A DNA stretch of 64,000 nucleotides from Bacillota bacterium (GCA_024653485.1 JANLFY010000004.1:62001-126000), one strand, 5' to 3'. Positions 1-9,487 are shown, counted from the first letter of the stretch. Numbers and translations: made by a program. The notes: generated by a model from the sequence alone, not told the origin.

Positions 1-2
1 TG

Positions 3-467
3 GCGCAGGATACCGAGGACAAGAACCAGGGCAAAGCGAAGGTTTCCACAAGCGTCACTCTGGCCGTTACTCCGTCCGAAGCGGAGAAGCTGGCTCTCGC
101 CGAAGAGATGGGGAGAATACGTCTTGCGCTGCGCCCCATCGTCGCCTCCGTTGCGAAGAGTTCGGGCGTTGTCGCCCGCGATCTTTTGAGAGGGGTTAAA
201 GGTTGGTCGCCTCCCAGACCGGCAGATGAGGGCACCCCGCGGTCCGGTGCACCTGTGGTCTCCCCTGGGACGCAGTCCCAGGGACCCGCCGTGACCATAA
301 CGCGCCAGGCTCCCCCAACCCCTGTGGCGCACGGGCCGTCATCGCTTCCTCCTCAATCCGCCGGCACGGTCATTCCCATTCCCGAGCCCCAGGTGGTGGA
401 GGTCATCAAGGGATCACAAAGGACCTTTGTCTCCTTGGGTGATAGCGGGGAGGCGACCAAACAATGA
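3..467 (+). CDS. cpaB: Tad pilus assembly protein CpaB/RcpC, C-terminal part
   Basis: This is the 3' end of a gene that begins before the window; the frame is open from base 3. The first visible residues (VTLAVTPSEAEKLALAEEMG, then RIRLALRP) match the conserved core of CpaB/RcpC, the periplasmic SAF-domain partner of the Tad secretin. A long Pro/Ser-rich linker follows, then a terminal VVEVIKGSQRTFV segment typical of CpaB ends. The stop overlaps the cpaC start by four bases (ATGA), so the two are translationally coupled. Family assignment is firm from motif and neighbours; the N-terminal signal and SAF domain cannot be seen. Confidence 0.85.
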   Translation, partial: AQDTEDKNQGKAKVSTSVTLAVTPSEAEKLALAEEMGRIRLALRPIVASVAKSSGVVARDLLRGVKGWSPPRPADEGTPRSGAPVVSPGTQSQGPAVTITRQAPPTPVAHGPSSLPPQSAGTVIPIPEPQVVEVIKGSQRTFVSLGDSGEATKQ

Positions 468-2872
468 TTTTACCTTGTTACCGCAGTGGAAGGAGATCGG
501 TCAGTCTGAGAAGGTCCGCCCTCGTGGCCGTGGCTATCGCCTCGCTACTCATGGCGACCCCGGCCTCGGCCGCAAATGAAACGGTCGGCGCCTGGCAGGC
601 CCAGCCGGAGCAGGCACAAGGGCAAGGACCGACACCACAGGCGTTGCAGCCAAGCGCGGCCGTGGCGAACCGCACTTTCGCAGTGGTGGTCGGGGAGTCG
701 CGGATCCTACAGGTCAACGACCTTGTGAGAGTGGCGGTGGCCGATCCCAGTGTCGCCGATGTCGTTGTCGTGTCCAAGACAGAGGTCATAGTGAACGGGA
801 AAAAGGAGGGTCGGACCACCCTCCACGTCTGGGACGCCTCGGGTCGCTCGAGCTACAACGTCCGAGTCTGCGTCGACAACGCCGATCTCACCCGCGAGAT
901 CGAAGAGACCATCGGGATGAGCGGCGTCACCGCGAGGTTCGCCAGATCGACGCTGCTCCTCGATGGCTTCGTCGAGACCGATGGAGATTCCGAGAGGGCC
1001 GAGAGGATAGCGAAGGCCTACGCGGACAAGGTGGTCAACCTCTTGACGGTTAGGCGCCCTGCCCTCCCACCTCCGCCGCCCGCCATCGATGCCGTGGAGG
1101 TCGAGTCGGCCATCGGTGTTCAGGGCGTATCCGTACGGGTAGTCAAGGACACCGTGATCCTGGAGGGACAGGTTGAGAGCGCTCTTGACGCGGAGCGAGC
1201 CGAGAAGATCTCGAGGATCTTCACGGCCAACGTGCTGAGCTTCGTCTCGGTGAGCCAGCCTCTGCCCCCTTCCGCCACAGGTGCGAGCGAGGAGGATGGT
1301 GAGCCGGTGGCTGCCGACCAGGCCGCGCCCCAGGTTCAAGGGTCGGCTTCGGCGGGTGAGGCTGGCGGAGCGAGCGGTGAGCGCGACGTCAAGGACGGAG
1401 CGGAGAAGGGGCCCGCGCAGTCATTGGAAGAATCAGCTGGCGCATCCGAGCCCGCCGCGCGCGAGCCCTCAGCAGTGCCCGAGGAGATCGACCCCGATGC
1501 GGCGCTGCGCGACATGGTGGCGGCGGCTGTGCGGGACCCCGCCGTCGAGATCACCGTGGTCAAGGGCACGGTGCTCCTCGAAGGACTGGTGCAGAGCGAA
1601 TATGCCAAGCTGCGCGCGGAGACGGTGGCGCGGCTGTACTCTCCAAAGGTAGTGAGCATCATCCGCGTCGAGGAGGTTGCACCCGCACAAGCGGCTCCGG
1701 CCCATCAAGCGCCAAAGCCGCATCAGGAACCACAGCAGCCGGAGACGCCTGCGCCCGCGCCTGGGCCCGCGCCCGCCGCGCCCGTGCCCGCGCCTGGGCC
1801 CGGGCCTGCGCCAGAGGTCGCGCCGGAGTCGCCGGCTCAGAAGGTTGCAGCAGAAGAGCCGCGACTCGAGGACAGGGTCAGCGAGTACATCGGCGTGCCC
1901 ACCGTGAGGGTGCGGTCGGTTGACGGCAAGCTGCTCCTCGAGGGCAGCGTCGCGTCGCAGAACGAACTCGAAAGGGTCAACAAGATAGCGGGCATGTTCA
2001 GCAGAGATGTCGTGAACCTCGTTGAGATGACCGACCCCGCGCAGGTCCTGTTGCAGGTGAATGTGGTGGAGGTGAACAGGGGTTCCCTGAAGAACCTCGG
2101 TGTGACGTGGGGCGGCGTGAACGGCGAACGAATCGAGCCCGGGTCGTTCCTGTTCGGTGAGGTGAGTTTTCCGCCTCTCCCGCCCCTACCCGGTGACTTG
2201 GAGACATGGGAGGCGTGGCGGAGTCTCATTCCGAAGGGCAGCCCCGTGGCGGAGATCTGGAGACTGAGCCCTATACGCGCAGTCCTCGATCTCCTGGTGA
2301 GCCAGGATGTGGCGGAGGTGCTTGCGGCGCCGTCCCTTCTCACGCTCAGCGGCAAGCAGGCGGATTTCCTCGTGGGCGGGGAAATCCCGGTGTACGTGGG
2401 GCAGAGCGACGGGAAGATCGTGTTCGAGTGGCGTCCGTACGGCATCAAACTGACCATGCTTCCCACCGTGGATGCGCGCGGCCGCATAGTCATAGACGTC
2501 CAGCCTGAGGTGTCTTCCCTGGACTGGAACAACGCTCTCGACGTAGGGGAGGCGGTCGTCCCCGCCCTGAAGGTGAGAAGGGCTTCGACGCACCTCGTAG
2601 TGGAAGACGGCGCGACCATCGCCATCGGCGGACTGCTCCAAAGCGCTGACGTGAAGGTAGCAAAGAAAGTCCCCCTGCTCGGAGACATTCCCATCATCGG
2701 TTCGCTCTTCAAGAGCGAGGAGTTCCAGAGAGGCGAGACGGAGCTAGTCATCCTCATCACCACCAAAGTGGTGAGGGCGGGTGACGTCGTCACGCGCGAC
2801 ATGATGGTGAAGCCCGAAGGATCGCGTGCGCCGGTACCCGCGCCGGCGGCCGCGAGGGGGCCGGGGGAGTGA
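464..2872 (+). CDS. cpaC: Tad pilus outer-membrane secretin CpaC/RcpA with expanded BON-like region
   Basis: This 802-residue secretin forms the outer-membrane channel of a Tad/Flp pilus. A signal peptide ends near PASAAN (about residue 37). The N-terminal pilus-secretin domain follows (RILQVNDLVRVAVADPSVADV), and the C-terminal secretin domain covers roughly residues 520-780 (VAEVLAAPSLLTLSGKQADF, VPLLGDIPIIGSLF). Between them lie four BON-like units of about 50 residues, each centred on a V(K/R)xxxLLEGxV strand, near residues 140-200, 210-265, 345-400 and 475-525. They are separated by Pro/Ala/Gly-rich linkers. Typical CpaC proteins have one or two such units and are shorter. The gene overlaps both cpaB and cpaE. 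Confidence 0.92.
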   Translation: MILPCYRSGRRSVSLRRSALVAVAIASLLMATPASAANETVGAWQAQPEQAQGQGPTPQALQPSAAVANRTFAVVVGESRILQVNDLVRVAVADPSVADVVVVSKTEVIVNGKKEGRTTLHVWDASGRSSYNVRVCVDNADLTREIEETIGMSGVTARFARSTLLLDGFVETDGDSERAERIAKAYADKVVNLLTVRRPALPPPPPAIDAVEVESAIGVQGVSVRVVKDTVILEGQVESALDAERAEKISRIFTANVLSFVSVSQPLPPSATGASEEDGEPVAADQAAPQVQGSASAGEAGGASGERDVKDGAEKGPAQSLEESAGASEPAAREPSAVPEEIDPDAALRDMVAAAVRDPAVEITVVKGTVLLEGLVQSEYAKLRAETVARLYSPKVVSIIRVEEVAPAQAAPAHQAPKPHQEPQQPETPAPAPGPAPAAPVPAPGPGPAPEVAPESPAQKVAAEEPRLEDRVSEYIGVPTVRVRSVDGKLLLEGSVASQNELERVNKIAGMFSRDVVNLVEMTDPAQVLLQVNVVEVNRGSLKNLGVTWGGVNGERIEPGSFLFGEVSFPPLPPLPGDLETWEAWRSLIPKGSPVAEIWRLSPIRAVLDLLVSQDVAEVLAAPSLLTLSGKQADFLVGGEIPVYVGQSDGKIVFEWRPYGIKLTMLPTVDARGRIVIDVQPEVSSLDWNNALDVGEAVVPALKVRRASTHLVVEDGATIAIGGLLQSADVKVAKKVPLLGDIPIIGSLFKSEEFQRGETELVILITTKVVRAGDVVTRDMMVKPEGSRAPVPAPAAARGPGE

Positions 2873-4197
2873 CGACCGTGTCGGAGCAGAGGATCAAGAT
2901 TCTCATTGTGGACGATGTGGCCGAAACGCGGGAGAATCTGAGGAAGCTCCTGTCATTCGGACCCGGGTTCGTCGTGGCCGGGGAGGCCGAGAACGGCAAG
3001 GAAGCCATCGCCCTCGCGAAGAGGATCCGGCCGGACGTGGTCCTCATGGACATAAACATGCCTGTCATGGGCGGGATAGAGGCGACGGAGGCCGTGTCGG
3101 TGGAGGTGCCCACCACCACCGTGATAATCATTTCGGTGCAGGGAGAGTCGGAGTACCTCCGAGAGGCCATGGCGGCTGGAGCGCGCGATTACCTGATAAA
3201 GCCGTTCTCCGCCGACGATCTCATCAACACCATACGCCGGGCCTACGAGATGGACGCGAAGCGGCGCGCGAGGTTCGCCCCGGTGCCGATAGCCCAGCGC
3301 AAGACGGGAAAGATCGTGGCAGTGTTCAGCACCAAGGGCGGGGTAGGAAAGACTACCATCGCCACCAATCTCGCTGTTGAGCTCGCTAGCCACGGGCGAA
3401 AGAGCGTGGTCCTCATGGACCTCGACCTTCAGTTCGGGGACGTGGCGATCATGCTCGACTCCATCCCCATCCGCACGATAGCCGACATAGCGAAGGAGGA
3501 AGAGATCGACTCTGAGCTCGTGGAGGCGTGCCTGCTCACGCACAAGTCGGGTGTCAGGATGCTCGCGTCGCCGCTACGCCCGGAGCAGGCGGAGATAGTC
3601 ACGGCCAAGCATGTGGAGGCGATCTTGTCGCTCCTTGCCGAGAGCTATGATTTCATCGTGGTCGACATGCCTCAAGGCCTCAACGACATTACCCTGGCCG
3701 CGCTAGACGCGGCTGACAGAATCCTGCTGGTGACGACCTTGGAGCTCCCAGCCATAAAGAATGCCAGGTTGTGCCTGGAGATCATGGAAGCTCTGGGATA
3801 CGGCGAGGAAAAGGTGAGATTGGTAGTGAACCGGTCCTCGAGGGACATAGGTCTCAGCATCGAGGAAACAGAGAAGACACTCCGCAGGACCGTTGACATT
3901 CACATTCCGAGCGACGGAAGGGTGGTCGTGCCGTCCGTCAACAAGGGCGTGCCGTTCGTGACGAGCTATCCGTCGGCAAGGATATCCCAGACGATACGCG
4001 ATCTGGCGCGGGAAGTGAGCGCGGCGGATGTCGATGAAAAGCCTGCAGCCCAGCAATCGGTGAGCGTGGCCGGGGCGGGCGCGGTCGGGATTGCCGGAGC
4101 GCCGCTGGCCGTGGCGGCAGCGGACGCAGGGGGCCGCGGTGTGCGGCGTCATGCGGGCATACCCGGGCGGATCTTCAGCCTCTTCACGGGCGGGTGA
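2869..4197 (+). CDS. cpaE: Tad pilus localisation ATPase CpaE (receiver domain plus MinD/ParA ATPase)
   Basis: The protein has 442 residues and a GTG start overlapping the cpaC stop (GTGA). Residues 8-125 form a response-regulator receiver domain: acidic pair at 15-16, phosphoacceptor Asp61 in LMDINMP, and the conserved Lys in YLIKPF. Residues 147-400 form a MinD/ParA ATPase with deviant Walker A KGGVGKTT at about 156-163 and a FIVVDMPQG Walker B-like strand. CpaE proteins place the Tad machine in the cell. Many CpaE receivers are degenerate, but this one keeps the phosphorylation residues, so control by a histidine kinase is plausible. The last 40 residues are Ala/Gly-rich. Confidence 0.92.
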   Translation: MTTVSEQRIKILIVDDVAETRENLRKLLSFGPGFVVAGEAENGKEAIALAKRIRPDVVLMDINMPVMGGIEATEAVSVEVPTTTVIIISVQGESEYLREAMAAGARDYLIKPFSADDLINTIRRAYEMDAKRRARFAPVPIAQRKTGKIVAVFSTKGGVGKTTIATNLAVELASHGRKSVVLMDLDLQFGDVAIMLDSIPIRTIADIAKEEEIDSELVEACLLTHKSGVRMLASPLRPEQAEIVTAKHVEAILSLLAESYDFIVVDMPQGLNDITLAALDAADRILLVTTLELPAIKNARLCLEIMEALGYGEEKVRLVVNRSSRDIGLSIEETEKTLRRTVDIHIPSDGRVVVPSVNKGVPFVTSYPSARISQTIRDLAREVSAADVDEKPAAQQSVSVAGAGAVGIAGAPLAVAAADAGGRGVRRHAGIPGRIFSLFTGG

Positions 4198-4206
4198 AGG
4201 TGAGCC

Positions 4207-5721
4207 ATGTCTCTTCAAGCACGTCTCGAGAAGGCGCGGCTGACTCAGCAAGAGCAACAAGCGAAACAGGGCCAAACGAGGCCCGGCCAGGCAGGGGCGG
4301 CGACGAACTCGCGCCTCGGGCAGGGTCAGGCTGCCTTCCACGGCGGCGTCCAACCGCAGGACAGGGTGTTGCGCGTGCTAGAGTCCGCGCGGCTGGATGG
4401 AGCTGGGGCAGCGCAGCCTGAGCAGGCTCCCGCTGTGCCGAAGGAGGACCCGTACGCTGCGCTGAAGGAGAAGATCCACGAAAGACTCGTGAAGGAGATA
4501 GACAACGAGCTGCTGCGCAAGACCGACTCGCCGACGGACAGACAGAAGCTGGCGAGCGAGGTGGAGGCGGTGGCGTCCAAGGTGCTCGATGAGGAGCCGC
4601 TGCCACTCATCCGTTCGGAACGAGCGCAGGTGATCTCAGAGGTCATCGATGACGTGCTCGGGCTTGGGCCCATCACCCCCCTCCTCGAGGACGATTCGGT
4701 TACCGAGATAATGGTGAACGGTCCGAACAACGTGTACGTCGAGCGGAGCGGCAGGCTCGAGAGAGCGAGGGTGTGTTTCCGCAGCGCGGATCACGTCATG
4801 CACATAATCGAGAGGATCGTCTCGCCTCTGGGGCGGCGGATAGATGAGGCAAGCCCCATGGTGGACGCGAGGCTGCCGGACGGGTCGCGTGTGAACGCGA
4901 TCATACCCCCTATTTCCCTGGTCGGACCGTGCATCACCATCCGAAAGTTCGCGCGCGAGCCGTTCACCATAGACGATCTCGTGAGGTTCGGAACCCTCAC
5001 GCGGGAAATGGCGCAATTCCTTGACGCGTGCGTGAAGGCCAGGTTGAACATCGTGGTCTCGGGCGGCACAGGCAGTGGCAAGACGACGACGCTCAACGTG
5101 TTGTCGTCGTTCATACCCCACGACGAACGCATAGTCACCATCGAGGATGCGGCTGAGCTGCAGCTTCGCCAGGAGCACGTGGTTACGCTCGAAGCCAGAC
5201 CTCCGAACCTCGAGGGGAAGGGCGCCATCGCCATAAGGGACCTTGTCAGAAACGCCCTGCGTATGAGGCCCGACAGGATAGTCGTCGGCGAGGTGAGGTC
5301 AGGCGAAGCGCTGGACATGCTTCAAGCCATGAACACGGGCCACGACGGCTCCCTCACCACGGGCCATGCGAACTCCCCCCGAGACATGCTCGCGAGGCTG
5401 GAAACGATGGTGCTCATGGCGGGGATGGACTTACCGCTCAGGGCGATTCGAGAACAGATCTCGTCTGCCGTCGACCTCATAGTGCACCAGGCAAGGCTGC
5501 GCGACGGCAGCCGCAAGATCACGCACCTCACCGAGGTCCAGGGCATGGAGGGCGACGTCATTACGATGCAGGACATCTACGTTTTCGAGCAAACGGGCGT
5601 GGACGAGCAAGGCAGGGTGACCGGAAGGTTCAAGGCCACCGGAATCAGGCCGAAGTTCCTGGAGCGGTTCGAGGCGATGGGAATTCCGCTGCAACCGGGC
5701 ATGTTCGTGGATTTCCTATGA
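4207..5721 (+). CDS. cpaF: Tad secretion ATPase CpaF/TadA
   Basis: This 504-residue hexameric traffic ATPase powers Tad pilus assembly. The first 80 residues are Gln/Gly-rich and variable. The conserved all-alpha N-terminal domain follows (LVKEIDNELL), then the ATPase with Walker A GGTGSGKT at about 286-293, an Asp box (IVTIEDAAELQL) and Walker B (RPDRIVVGEVR) with the His box TGHANSPRDML. The spacing after cpaE is 9 bases and a GAAGGTGAG ribosome site precedes the ATG. Order and spacing mark it as part of the cpaBCEF-tadBC operon. Confidence 0.93.
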   Translation: MSLQARLEKARLTQQEQQAKQGQTRPGQAGAATNSRLGQGQAAFHGGVQPQDRVLRVLESARLDGAGAAQPEQAPAVPKEDPYAALKEKIHERLVKEIDNELLRKTDSPTDRQKLASEVEAVASKVLDEEPLPLIRSERAQVISEVIDDVLGLGPITPLLEDDSVTEIMVNGPNNVYVERSGRLERARVCFRSADHVMHIIERIVSPLGRRIDEASPMVDARLPDGSRVNAIIPPISLVGPCITIRKFAREPFTIDDLVRFGTLTREMAQFLDACVKARLNIVVSGGTGSGKTTTLNVLSSFIPHDERIVTIEDAAELQLRQEHVVTLEARPPNLEGKGAIAIRDLVRNALRMRPDRIVVGEVRSGEALDMLQAMNTGHDGSLTTGHANSPRDMLARLETMVLMAGMDLPLRAIREQISSAVDLIVHQARLRDGSRKITHLTEVQGMEGDVITMQDIYVFEQTGVDEQGRVTGRFKATGIRPKFLERFEAMGIPLQPGMFVDFL

Positions 5722-5764
5722 GGGACGGCTGAACGGGAAAAGCGCAAGTGAAGGAGAGCAGGTT

Positions 5765-6850
5765 ATGCCGGGCCACGTACTTGCTGCCGCGGTGTCGGCG
5801 CTCGTGTTCATCTCGGTCGCCCTTGTGGCGCACGCCATACTGCAGGCCGCCGGCGAACGGCGGTCTGGCACGTGGCGTCTCGCGCGCCTTTGGGGCGCGT
5901 CCTCGAAGACGCCAGGCGGCCGTCAGGCGGGCGGGACCGGGGGCGTCGGCGGTGCGGTCGCAGGTGGGAGTGGGAGCGGGACCGGGACCGGAGCCGCGGG
6001 GACCGGGAGCAAGGGCAGAAGACAGATCGCGAGGAGCCAGGGACAGCTCGTAGCGGCACTTCGTCCTGCCCTCGCATTCCTCGGCAAGGCGTTTGAGAGA
6101 GGCGCCTACGCGGACAAGGTAGAGCGGGAACTCGCTCGAGCGGACATTCCCCTGAGAGGGTCGGAATTCGTAGTCCTCAACCTCGTTGCCGTCCTCGCCG
6201 GGCTCGTCCTCGGTGTCATATTCACGCGGACGGTGATTGTCTCCGTGGCGCTTGGGATGGCGGGCGGGTTCCTTCCAAACATGTACATCAAGTGGAAGCA
6301 AGGCCAGAGGCTGGGAAGACTCAACGGCCAGATAGCAGACGCCCTCGCCATCATGGCAAACTCGCTGCGGGCAGGTTACAGCTTCCTGCAAGCGATGGAC
6401 ATGGTATCGCGGGAGATGTCCCGGCCGATCTCCGATGAGTTCTCCGCTGCTATGAAGGAGATGAGCCTCGGGGCCCCTACGGAGGCGGCCCTTACCTCGC
6501 TTGCGGACAGGGTGGGGAGCGAGGACCTCGAGCTCGTGGTTACAGCTGTCCTCATCCAGCGACAGGTGGGCGGGAACCTCGCGGAAGTGCTCGACAACAT
6601 AGCCCACACGATCAGAGAGCGGGTGAGGATACGCGGCGAGATCAGGACGCTCACCGCGCAGGGCAGGCTGTCCGGGATAATCATCGGGATCCTGCCCGTA
6701 GCGCTCGGGCTCCTACTCTATGCTATGAATCCAAGCTACATAATGCTGCTGTTCACCCATCCGATAGGACGGGTAATGATCGTCATGGCCGCCATCGGCG
6801 AGGCCGTTGGGGCGATGGTGATCAGGAGAATAGTCACTATCGAGGTGTAG
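5765..6850 (+). CDS. tadB: Tad inner-membrane platform protein TadB
   Basis: A 361-residue T2SSF-family inner-membrane protein that forms the pilus assembly platform with TadC. It has one N-terminal membrane segment (residues 5-25), a Gly/Thr-rich low-complexity stretch around residues 55-85 that is unusual for the family, two mid-protein membrane segments (about 135-165), the cytoplasmic T2SSF helix bundle (ADALAIMANSLRAGYSFLQA) and paired hydrophobic segments near the C-terminus. AAGGAG seven bases before the ATG supports the start. It lies 43 bases after cpaF in the same direction. Confidence 0.9.
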   Translation: MPGHVLAAAVSALVFISVALVAHAILQAAGERRSGTWRLARLWGASSKTPGGRQAGGTGGVGGAVAGGSGSGTGTGAAGTGSKGRRQIARSQGQLVAALRPALAFLGKAFERGAYADKVERELARADIPLRGSEFVVLNLVAVLAGLVLGVIFTRTVIVSVALGMAGGFLPNMYIKWKQGQRLGRLNGQIADALAIMANSLRAGYSFLQAMDMVSREMSRPISDEFSAAMKEMSLGAPTEAALTSLADRVGSEDLELVVTAVLIQRQVGGNLAEVLDNIAHTIRERVRIRGEIRTLTAQGRLSGIIIGILPVALGLLLYAMNPSYIMLLFTHPIGRVMIVMAAIGEAVGAMVIRRIVTIEV

Positions 6851-6872
6851 GGCGTAGGGGGGAAGCGGAAGA

Positions 6873-7793
6873 GTGGCTCTTCTGGTGTCATCGCTCGTGT
6901 TTGTGAGCGTAACGGCGATCGCCATGTGGTCCATGGGGATGGGTCAGCGAGAACCCACTGCGGACGAACGGCTCAAGCGCCTAGCCGTGCTCACGCGCGT
7001 TCCCAGTGAGCGCGAGAAGAAGCTGGCTCGGCCGCTCAGCGAGCGGCTCTTGGGTCCGGTGGTGCGGTTCGTCAACGATCTCATCATATCTGTCACCCCC
7101 AAACACGTCGTGGACGCGGTCAAGGAGAAGCTCGACGTTACCGGGAACCCATGGAACATGACGCCCGGCGACTACATCCTGATGCGCGTTATCACGCTTG
7201 CGATCATCCCGCTGGCCGGGTTCGGGCTTGCGCTTCGCTTGGGTCCAGGCACTGCCGCGCTGCTGGCGTTCGTGCTGGCAGCCCTTGGATGGCTCGTTCC
7301 CGAGATGATGCTACAGTCGAAGAAGAGGGATCGCGAGAAGCAGATCCGCAGGTCGCTCCCGGACGTGCTCGACCTCCTCACGGTGAGCGTTGAGGCGGGG
7401 CTGGGGTTCGACGCTGCCCTCGCGAAGGTCGTTGAGAGGAAGAAAGGGCCCCTTGCCGAGGAGTTTGCCTTCTTGCTGCAAGAGATCCGCATGGGAAAGC
7501 CAAGGAGGGACGCCCTCCGGGAGCTCTCGGAGCGCGTCAAGATCGACGACATCACGTCGTTCATAGCATCAGTCGTCCAGGCGGATCAGCTCGGGGTGAG
7601 CATAGCGAACATCCTCCGCATACAGTCGGCCCAGGTGCGAACGAAGAGGCGCCAGCAGGCGGAAGAGGCGGGCATGAAGGCTCCGATCAAGATGCTCTTC
7701 CCGCTGGTCTTCTTCATATTCCCCACGCTTTTCGTGGTGCTGCTGGGGCCGGCCATAATCCAGGTGGCGACGACGTTCATGACGACTTTCTGA
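6873..7793 (+). CDS. tadC: Tad inner-membrane platform protein TadC
   Basis: A 306-residue T2SSF-family protein and partner of TadB. It has an N-terminal membrane segment, two central segments (about residues 105-145), the conserved T2SSF sequence LPDVLDLLTVSVEAGLGFDA with FLLQEIRMGKPRRDAL, and a C-terminal FPLVFFIFPTLFVVLLGPA membrane helix, which is characteristic of TadC. The start is GTG behind GGGGGGAAGCGGAAGA. It is the last recognisable Tad gene here. No Flp pilin, TadE/F pseudopilin or prepilin peptidase is present downstream, so they must be elsewhere or upstream. Confidence 0.9.
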   Translation: MALLVSSLVFVSVTAIAMWSMGMGQREPTADERLKRLAVLTRVPSEREKKLARPLSERLLGPVVRFVNDLIISVTPKHVVDAVKEKLDVTGNPWNMTPGDYILMRVITLAIIPLAGFGLALRLGPGTAALLAFVLAALGWLVPEMMLQSKKRDREKQIRRSLPDVLDLLTVSVEAGLGFDAALAKVVERKKGPLAEEFAFLLQEIRMGKPRRDALRELSERVKIDDITSFIASVVQADQLGVSIANILRIQSAQVRTKRRQQAEEAGMKAPIKMLFPLVFFIFPTLFVVLLGPAIIQVATTFMTTF

Positions 7794-7824
7794 TGGGTCC
7801 ATCATTACGCGGGCGGGGCGGAAG

Positions 7825-8313
7825 ATGGAGACTAGGCGGTGGAACTTGGCCTTGTCGATGACGGGCAGCGCGTGCTTTGGCGCCATAGGGAACGCCGTTT
7901 CTTCGGTCTTGCCATCAGGAGTGGACATCAACGAAGGACAGGAGCGGGCGACGCGCTCAAAGGTCGCCGTGGTGAATGTGACCCGCTCGGTCGCGCTGGC
8001 GACCAGGGCCGAGCTGGCGCTCTCGGGAAAGATGCGCGCGCGCGGGCTGCTCGGAAGGACCTCGCTGAGGGACGGGGAGGGGCTCGTCATAAGGCCGTGC
8101 CTGGGGGTTCACAGTTTCGGGATGAAGTTCGCTATCGACGTCGCGTACGCGAACGACGCCGGCACGGTAGTGTGTGTTCTCTCGCCGCTCGTCCCGGGAA
8201 AAGCCGGTCCCGTGGTGCGCGAGGCGAGGTGGGTGGTGGAGCTCCCCGAGGGGGTGCTCGCCCGCACCGGTACGGTGGTCGGCGACAGGCTACAGGTATT
8301 CTACTATCGGTAG
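7825..8313 (+). CDS. DUF192 family protein
   Basis: A 162-residue protein whose C-terminal 115 residues are a DUF192 domain (PF02643): VTRSVALATRAELALSGKMR followed by ARGLLGRTSLRDGEGLVIRP, then GVHSFGMKF and the ELPEGVLARTGTVVGDRL end. Its biochemical role is unknown. DUF192 genes sit beside Tad or type IV pilus genes in many genomes, which fits this position 31 bases after tadC. The first 45 residues are variable; an alternative start at one of the in-frame GTG codons near 7969 would give the bare domain. A strong terminator follows, so this is probably the last gene of the operon. Confidence 0.8.
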   Translation: METRRWNLALSMTGSACFGAIGNAVSSVLPSGVDINEGQERATRSKVAVVNVTRSVALATRAELALSGKMRARGLLGRTSLRDGEGLVIRPCLGVHSFGMKFAIDVAYANDAGTVVCVLSPLVPGKAGPVVREARWVVELPEGVLARTGTVVGDRLQVFYYR

Positions 8314-8370
8314 ACCGGACGGGTTGACGGTCACGGGCGAGAAGACGCTTTCCTCCTGCGAGCGCTTGGC

Positions 8371-8401
8371 GGCAGGGCGCGGTGCGCCCCGCCGTCTTTT
8401 C
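8371..8401 (+). terminator. Rho-independent terminator ending the Tad-DUF192 operon
   Basis: GGCAGGGCGC and GCGCCCCGCC form a 10-bp stem with one A-C mismatch around a GGT loop, followed by GTCTTTT. The position, 57 bases after the DUF192 stop, fits the end of the Tad transcript. Confidence 0.7.
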
Positions 8402-8573
8402 GTCCGGATGTCCTGACCCGGCAAGACCGGTGCACAGGCTCCTCCGGCGTTGCGGCGACGCGCGCGGCGACGCGTGAAGGAAGGCAGGTCAACGCGGGAG
8501 GAGTTTGGGGTGGAACGCGGAAAGAGAGGAAGGACCGATACATCGGAACGAAGCTGAGAGAGGAGAATCTCTA

Positions 8574-9047
8574 TTGGTCGAGTCTTGGAGTGAGTGGGTC
8601 TCCATTGTGTCCAGGGAGACTCTCGTGTTTCTTACTGCGATGATGCCCGTCATCGAGCTGCGCGGCGCCATTCCCCTGGGCATCTCGCTGGGTATGAGCC
8701 CACTCGAGACATGCGCTGTGGCCGTGCTCGGGAACCTGGTTCCCGTGGTTCCTGTGATGCTTTTCCTTCGGTACGCCGCGAGTTGGCTACGGCGATTCGC
8801 GTCTGTCCGGCACGCGACCGACTGGTTCTTCACCCGCACGAGGGCAAGGAGCCGAATTGTTCAGAAATACGGCCCGATCGGGCTGGTGCTGTTCGTGGCT
8901 GTGCCGCTTCCGTCCACCGGCGCTTGGACGGCTGCAGTCGCCGCGTTCCTGTTCGGCATAGGCATCAGGAAGGCCTTTGCCGCGATCTCCCTGGGTACGG
9001 TCCTTGCCGGGGTGATTGTCACCGGCCTGAGCCTGAGTATGGCGTGA
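8574..9047 (+). CDS. Small multidrug-export family membrane protein (PF06695)
   Basis: A COG2426/PF06695 membrane protein of about 157 residues with four to five hydrophobic segments. The hallmark MMPVIELRGAIPLGISLGM near the N-terminus is followed by the GPIGLVLFVAVPLPSTGAWT segment, the conserved core of the family. Members are annotated as putative small multidrug exporters, but transport is unproven. I chose TTG 8574 because AGGAG lies eight bases upstream and the first membrane segment follows directly. A TTG at 8505 is also in frame but sits only one base from its purine-rich site. It is transcribed alone, with its own terminator. Confidence 0.8.
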   Translation: MVESWSEWVSIVSRETLVFLTAMMPVIELRGAIPLGISLGMSPLETCAVAVLGNLVPVVPVMLFLRYAASWLRRFASVRHATDWFFTRTRARSRIVQKYGPIGLVLFVAVPLPSTGAWTAAVAAFLFGIGIRKAFAAISLGTVLAGVIVTGLSLSMA

Positions 9048-9190
9048 CTTGAGTATGCTTGCCCCATGCACCGGTGAGGGCCCGCACTTCCCGCACACGC
9101 CCACGGTTACCTCGGAATCGGCGCGAGCGAACGGTCACTGACCGGGAGTCTGACGCGGTCGCATTGCCCGGAGCCCCGCGGCGTCCCTTC

Positions 9191-9229
9191 ACCTCGTCAC
9201 GCTCGTCACGACGATGAGGTCTTTTTCTT
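9191..9229 (+). terminator. Probable rho-independent terminator after the PF06695 gene
   Basis: ACCTCGTC and GATGAGGT pair over 8 bp with one G-T wobble, and CTTTTTCTT follows directly. This is the longest T-run in this part of the window. The rest of 9048-9487 holds no recognisable gene. Confidence 0.5.
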
Positions 9230-9487
9230 GCCGTCTTTCTGTTGCCGCTGTCACCACTCTGCCGCCAGACCACGGCTGTTCGCCCACCCGGAACTCGTGA
9301 TCCCTCCGAACTCAGTTTCCCGGTTACGACACGTCGATCCTCAGGCATATAAGCCTCGTCCAAGCATACGGATTAATGAGGTTGGCGTGGCGCCGGGTAG
9401 GTCCGCGTGGCGCCATGGCAAGTGCCAGAAGGGCGGGCGTTTCGCGGAGCGGAGCAGACGTGAATCTGAGAGGGGGCAGGTTTCGCT

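Noticed and set aside
1837-2802. Long minus-strand frame opposite cpaC
   Set aside because: Mirror of the strong codon bias of cpaC; no ribosome site or motif. The same applies to other long antisense frames in this GC-rich window, for example 40607-42820 and 51402-53063.
5870-5890. TGGCACG resembling a sigma-54 -24 element inside tadB
   Set aside because: No TTGC follows at the required spacing and it lies within coding sequence. Similar partial hits at 16242, 29673 and 44118 were dismissed for the same reason.
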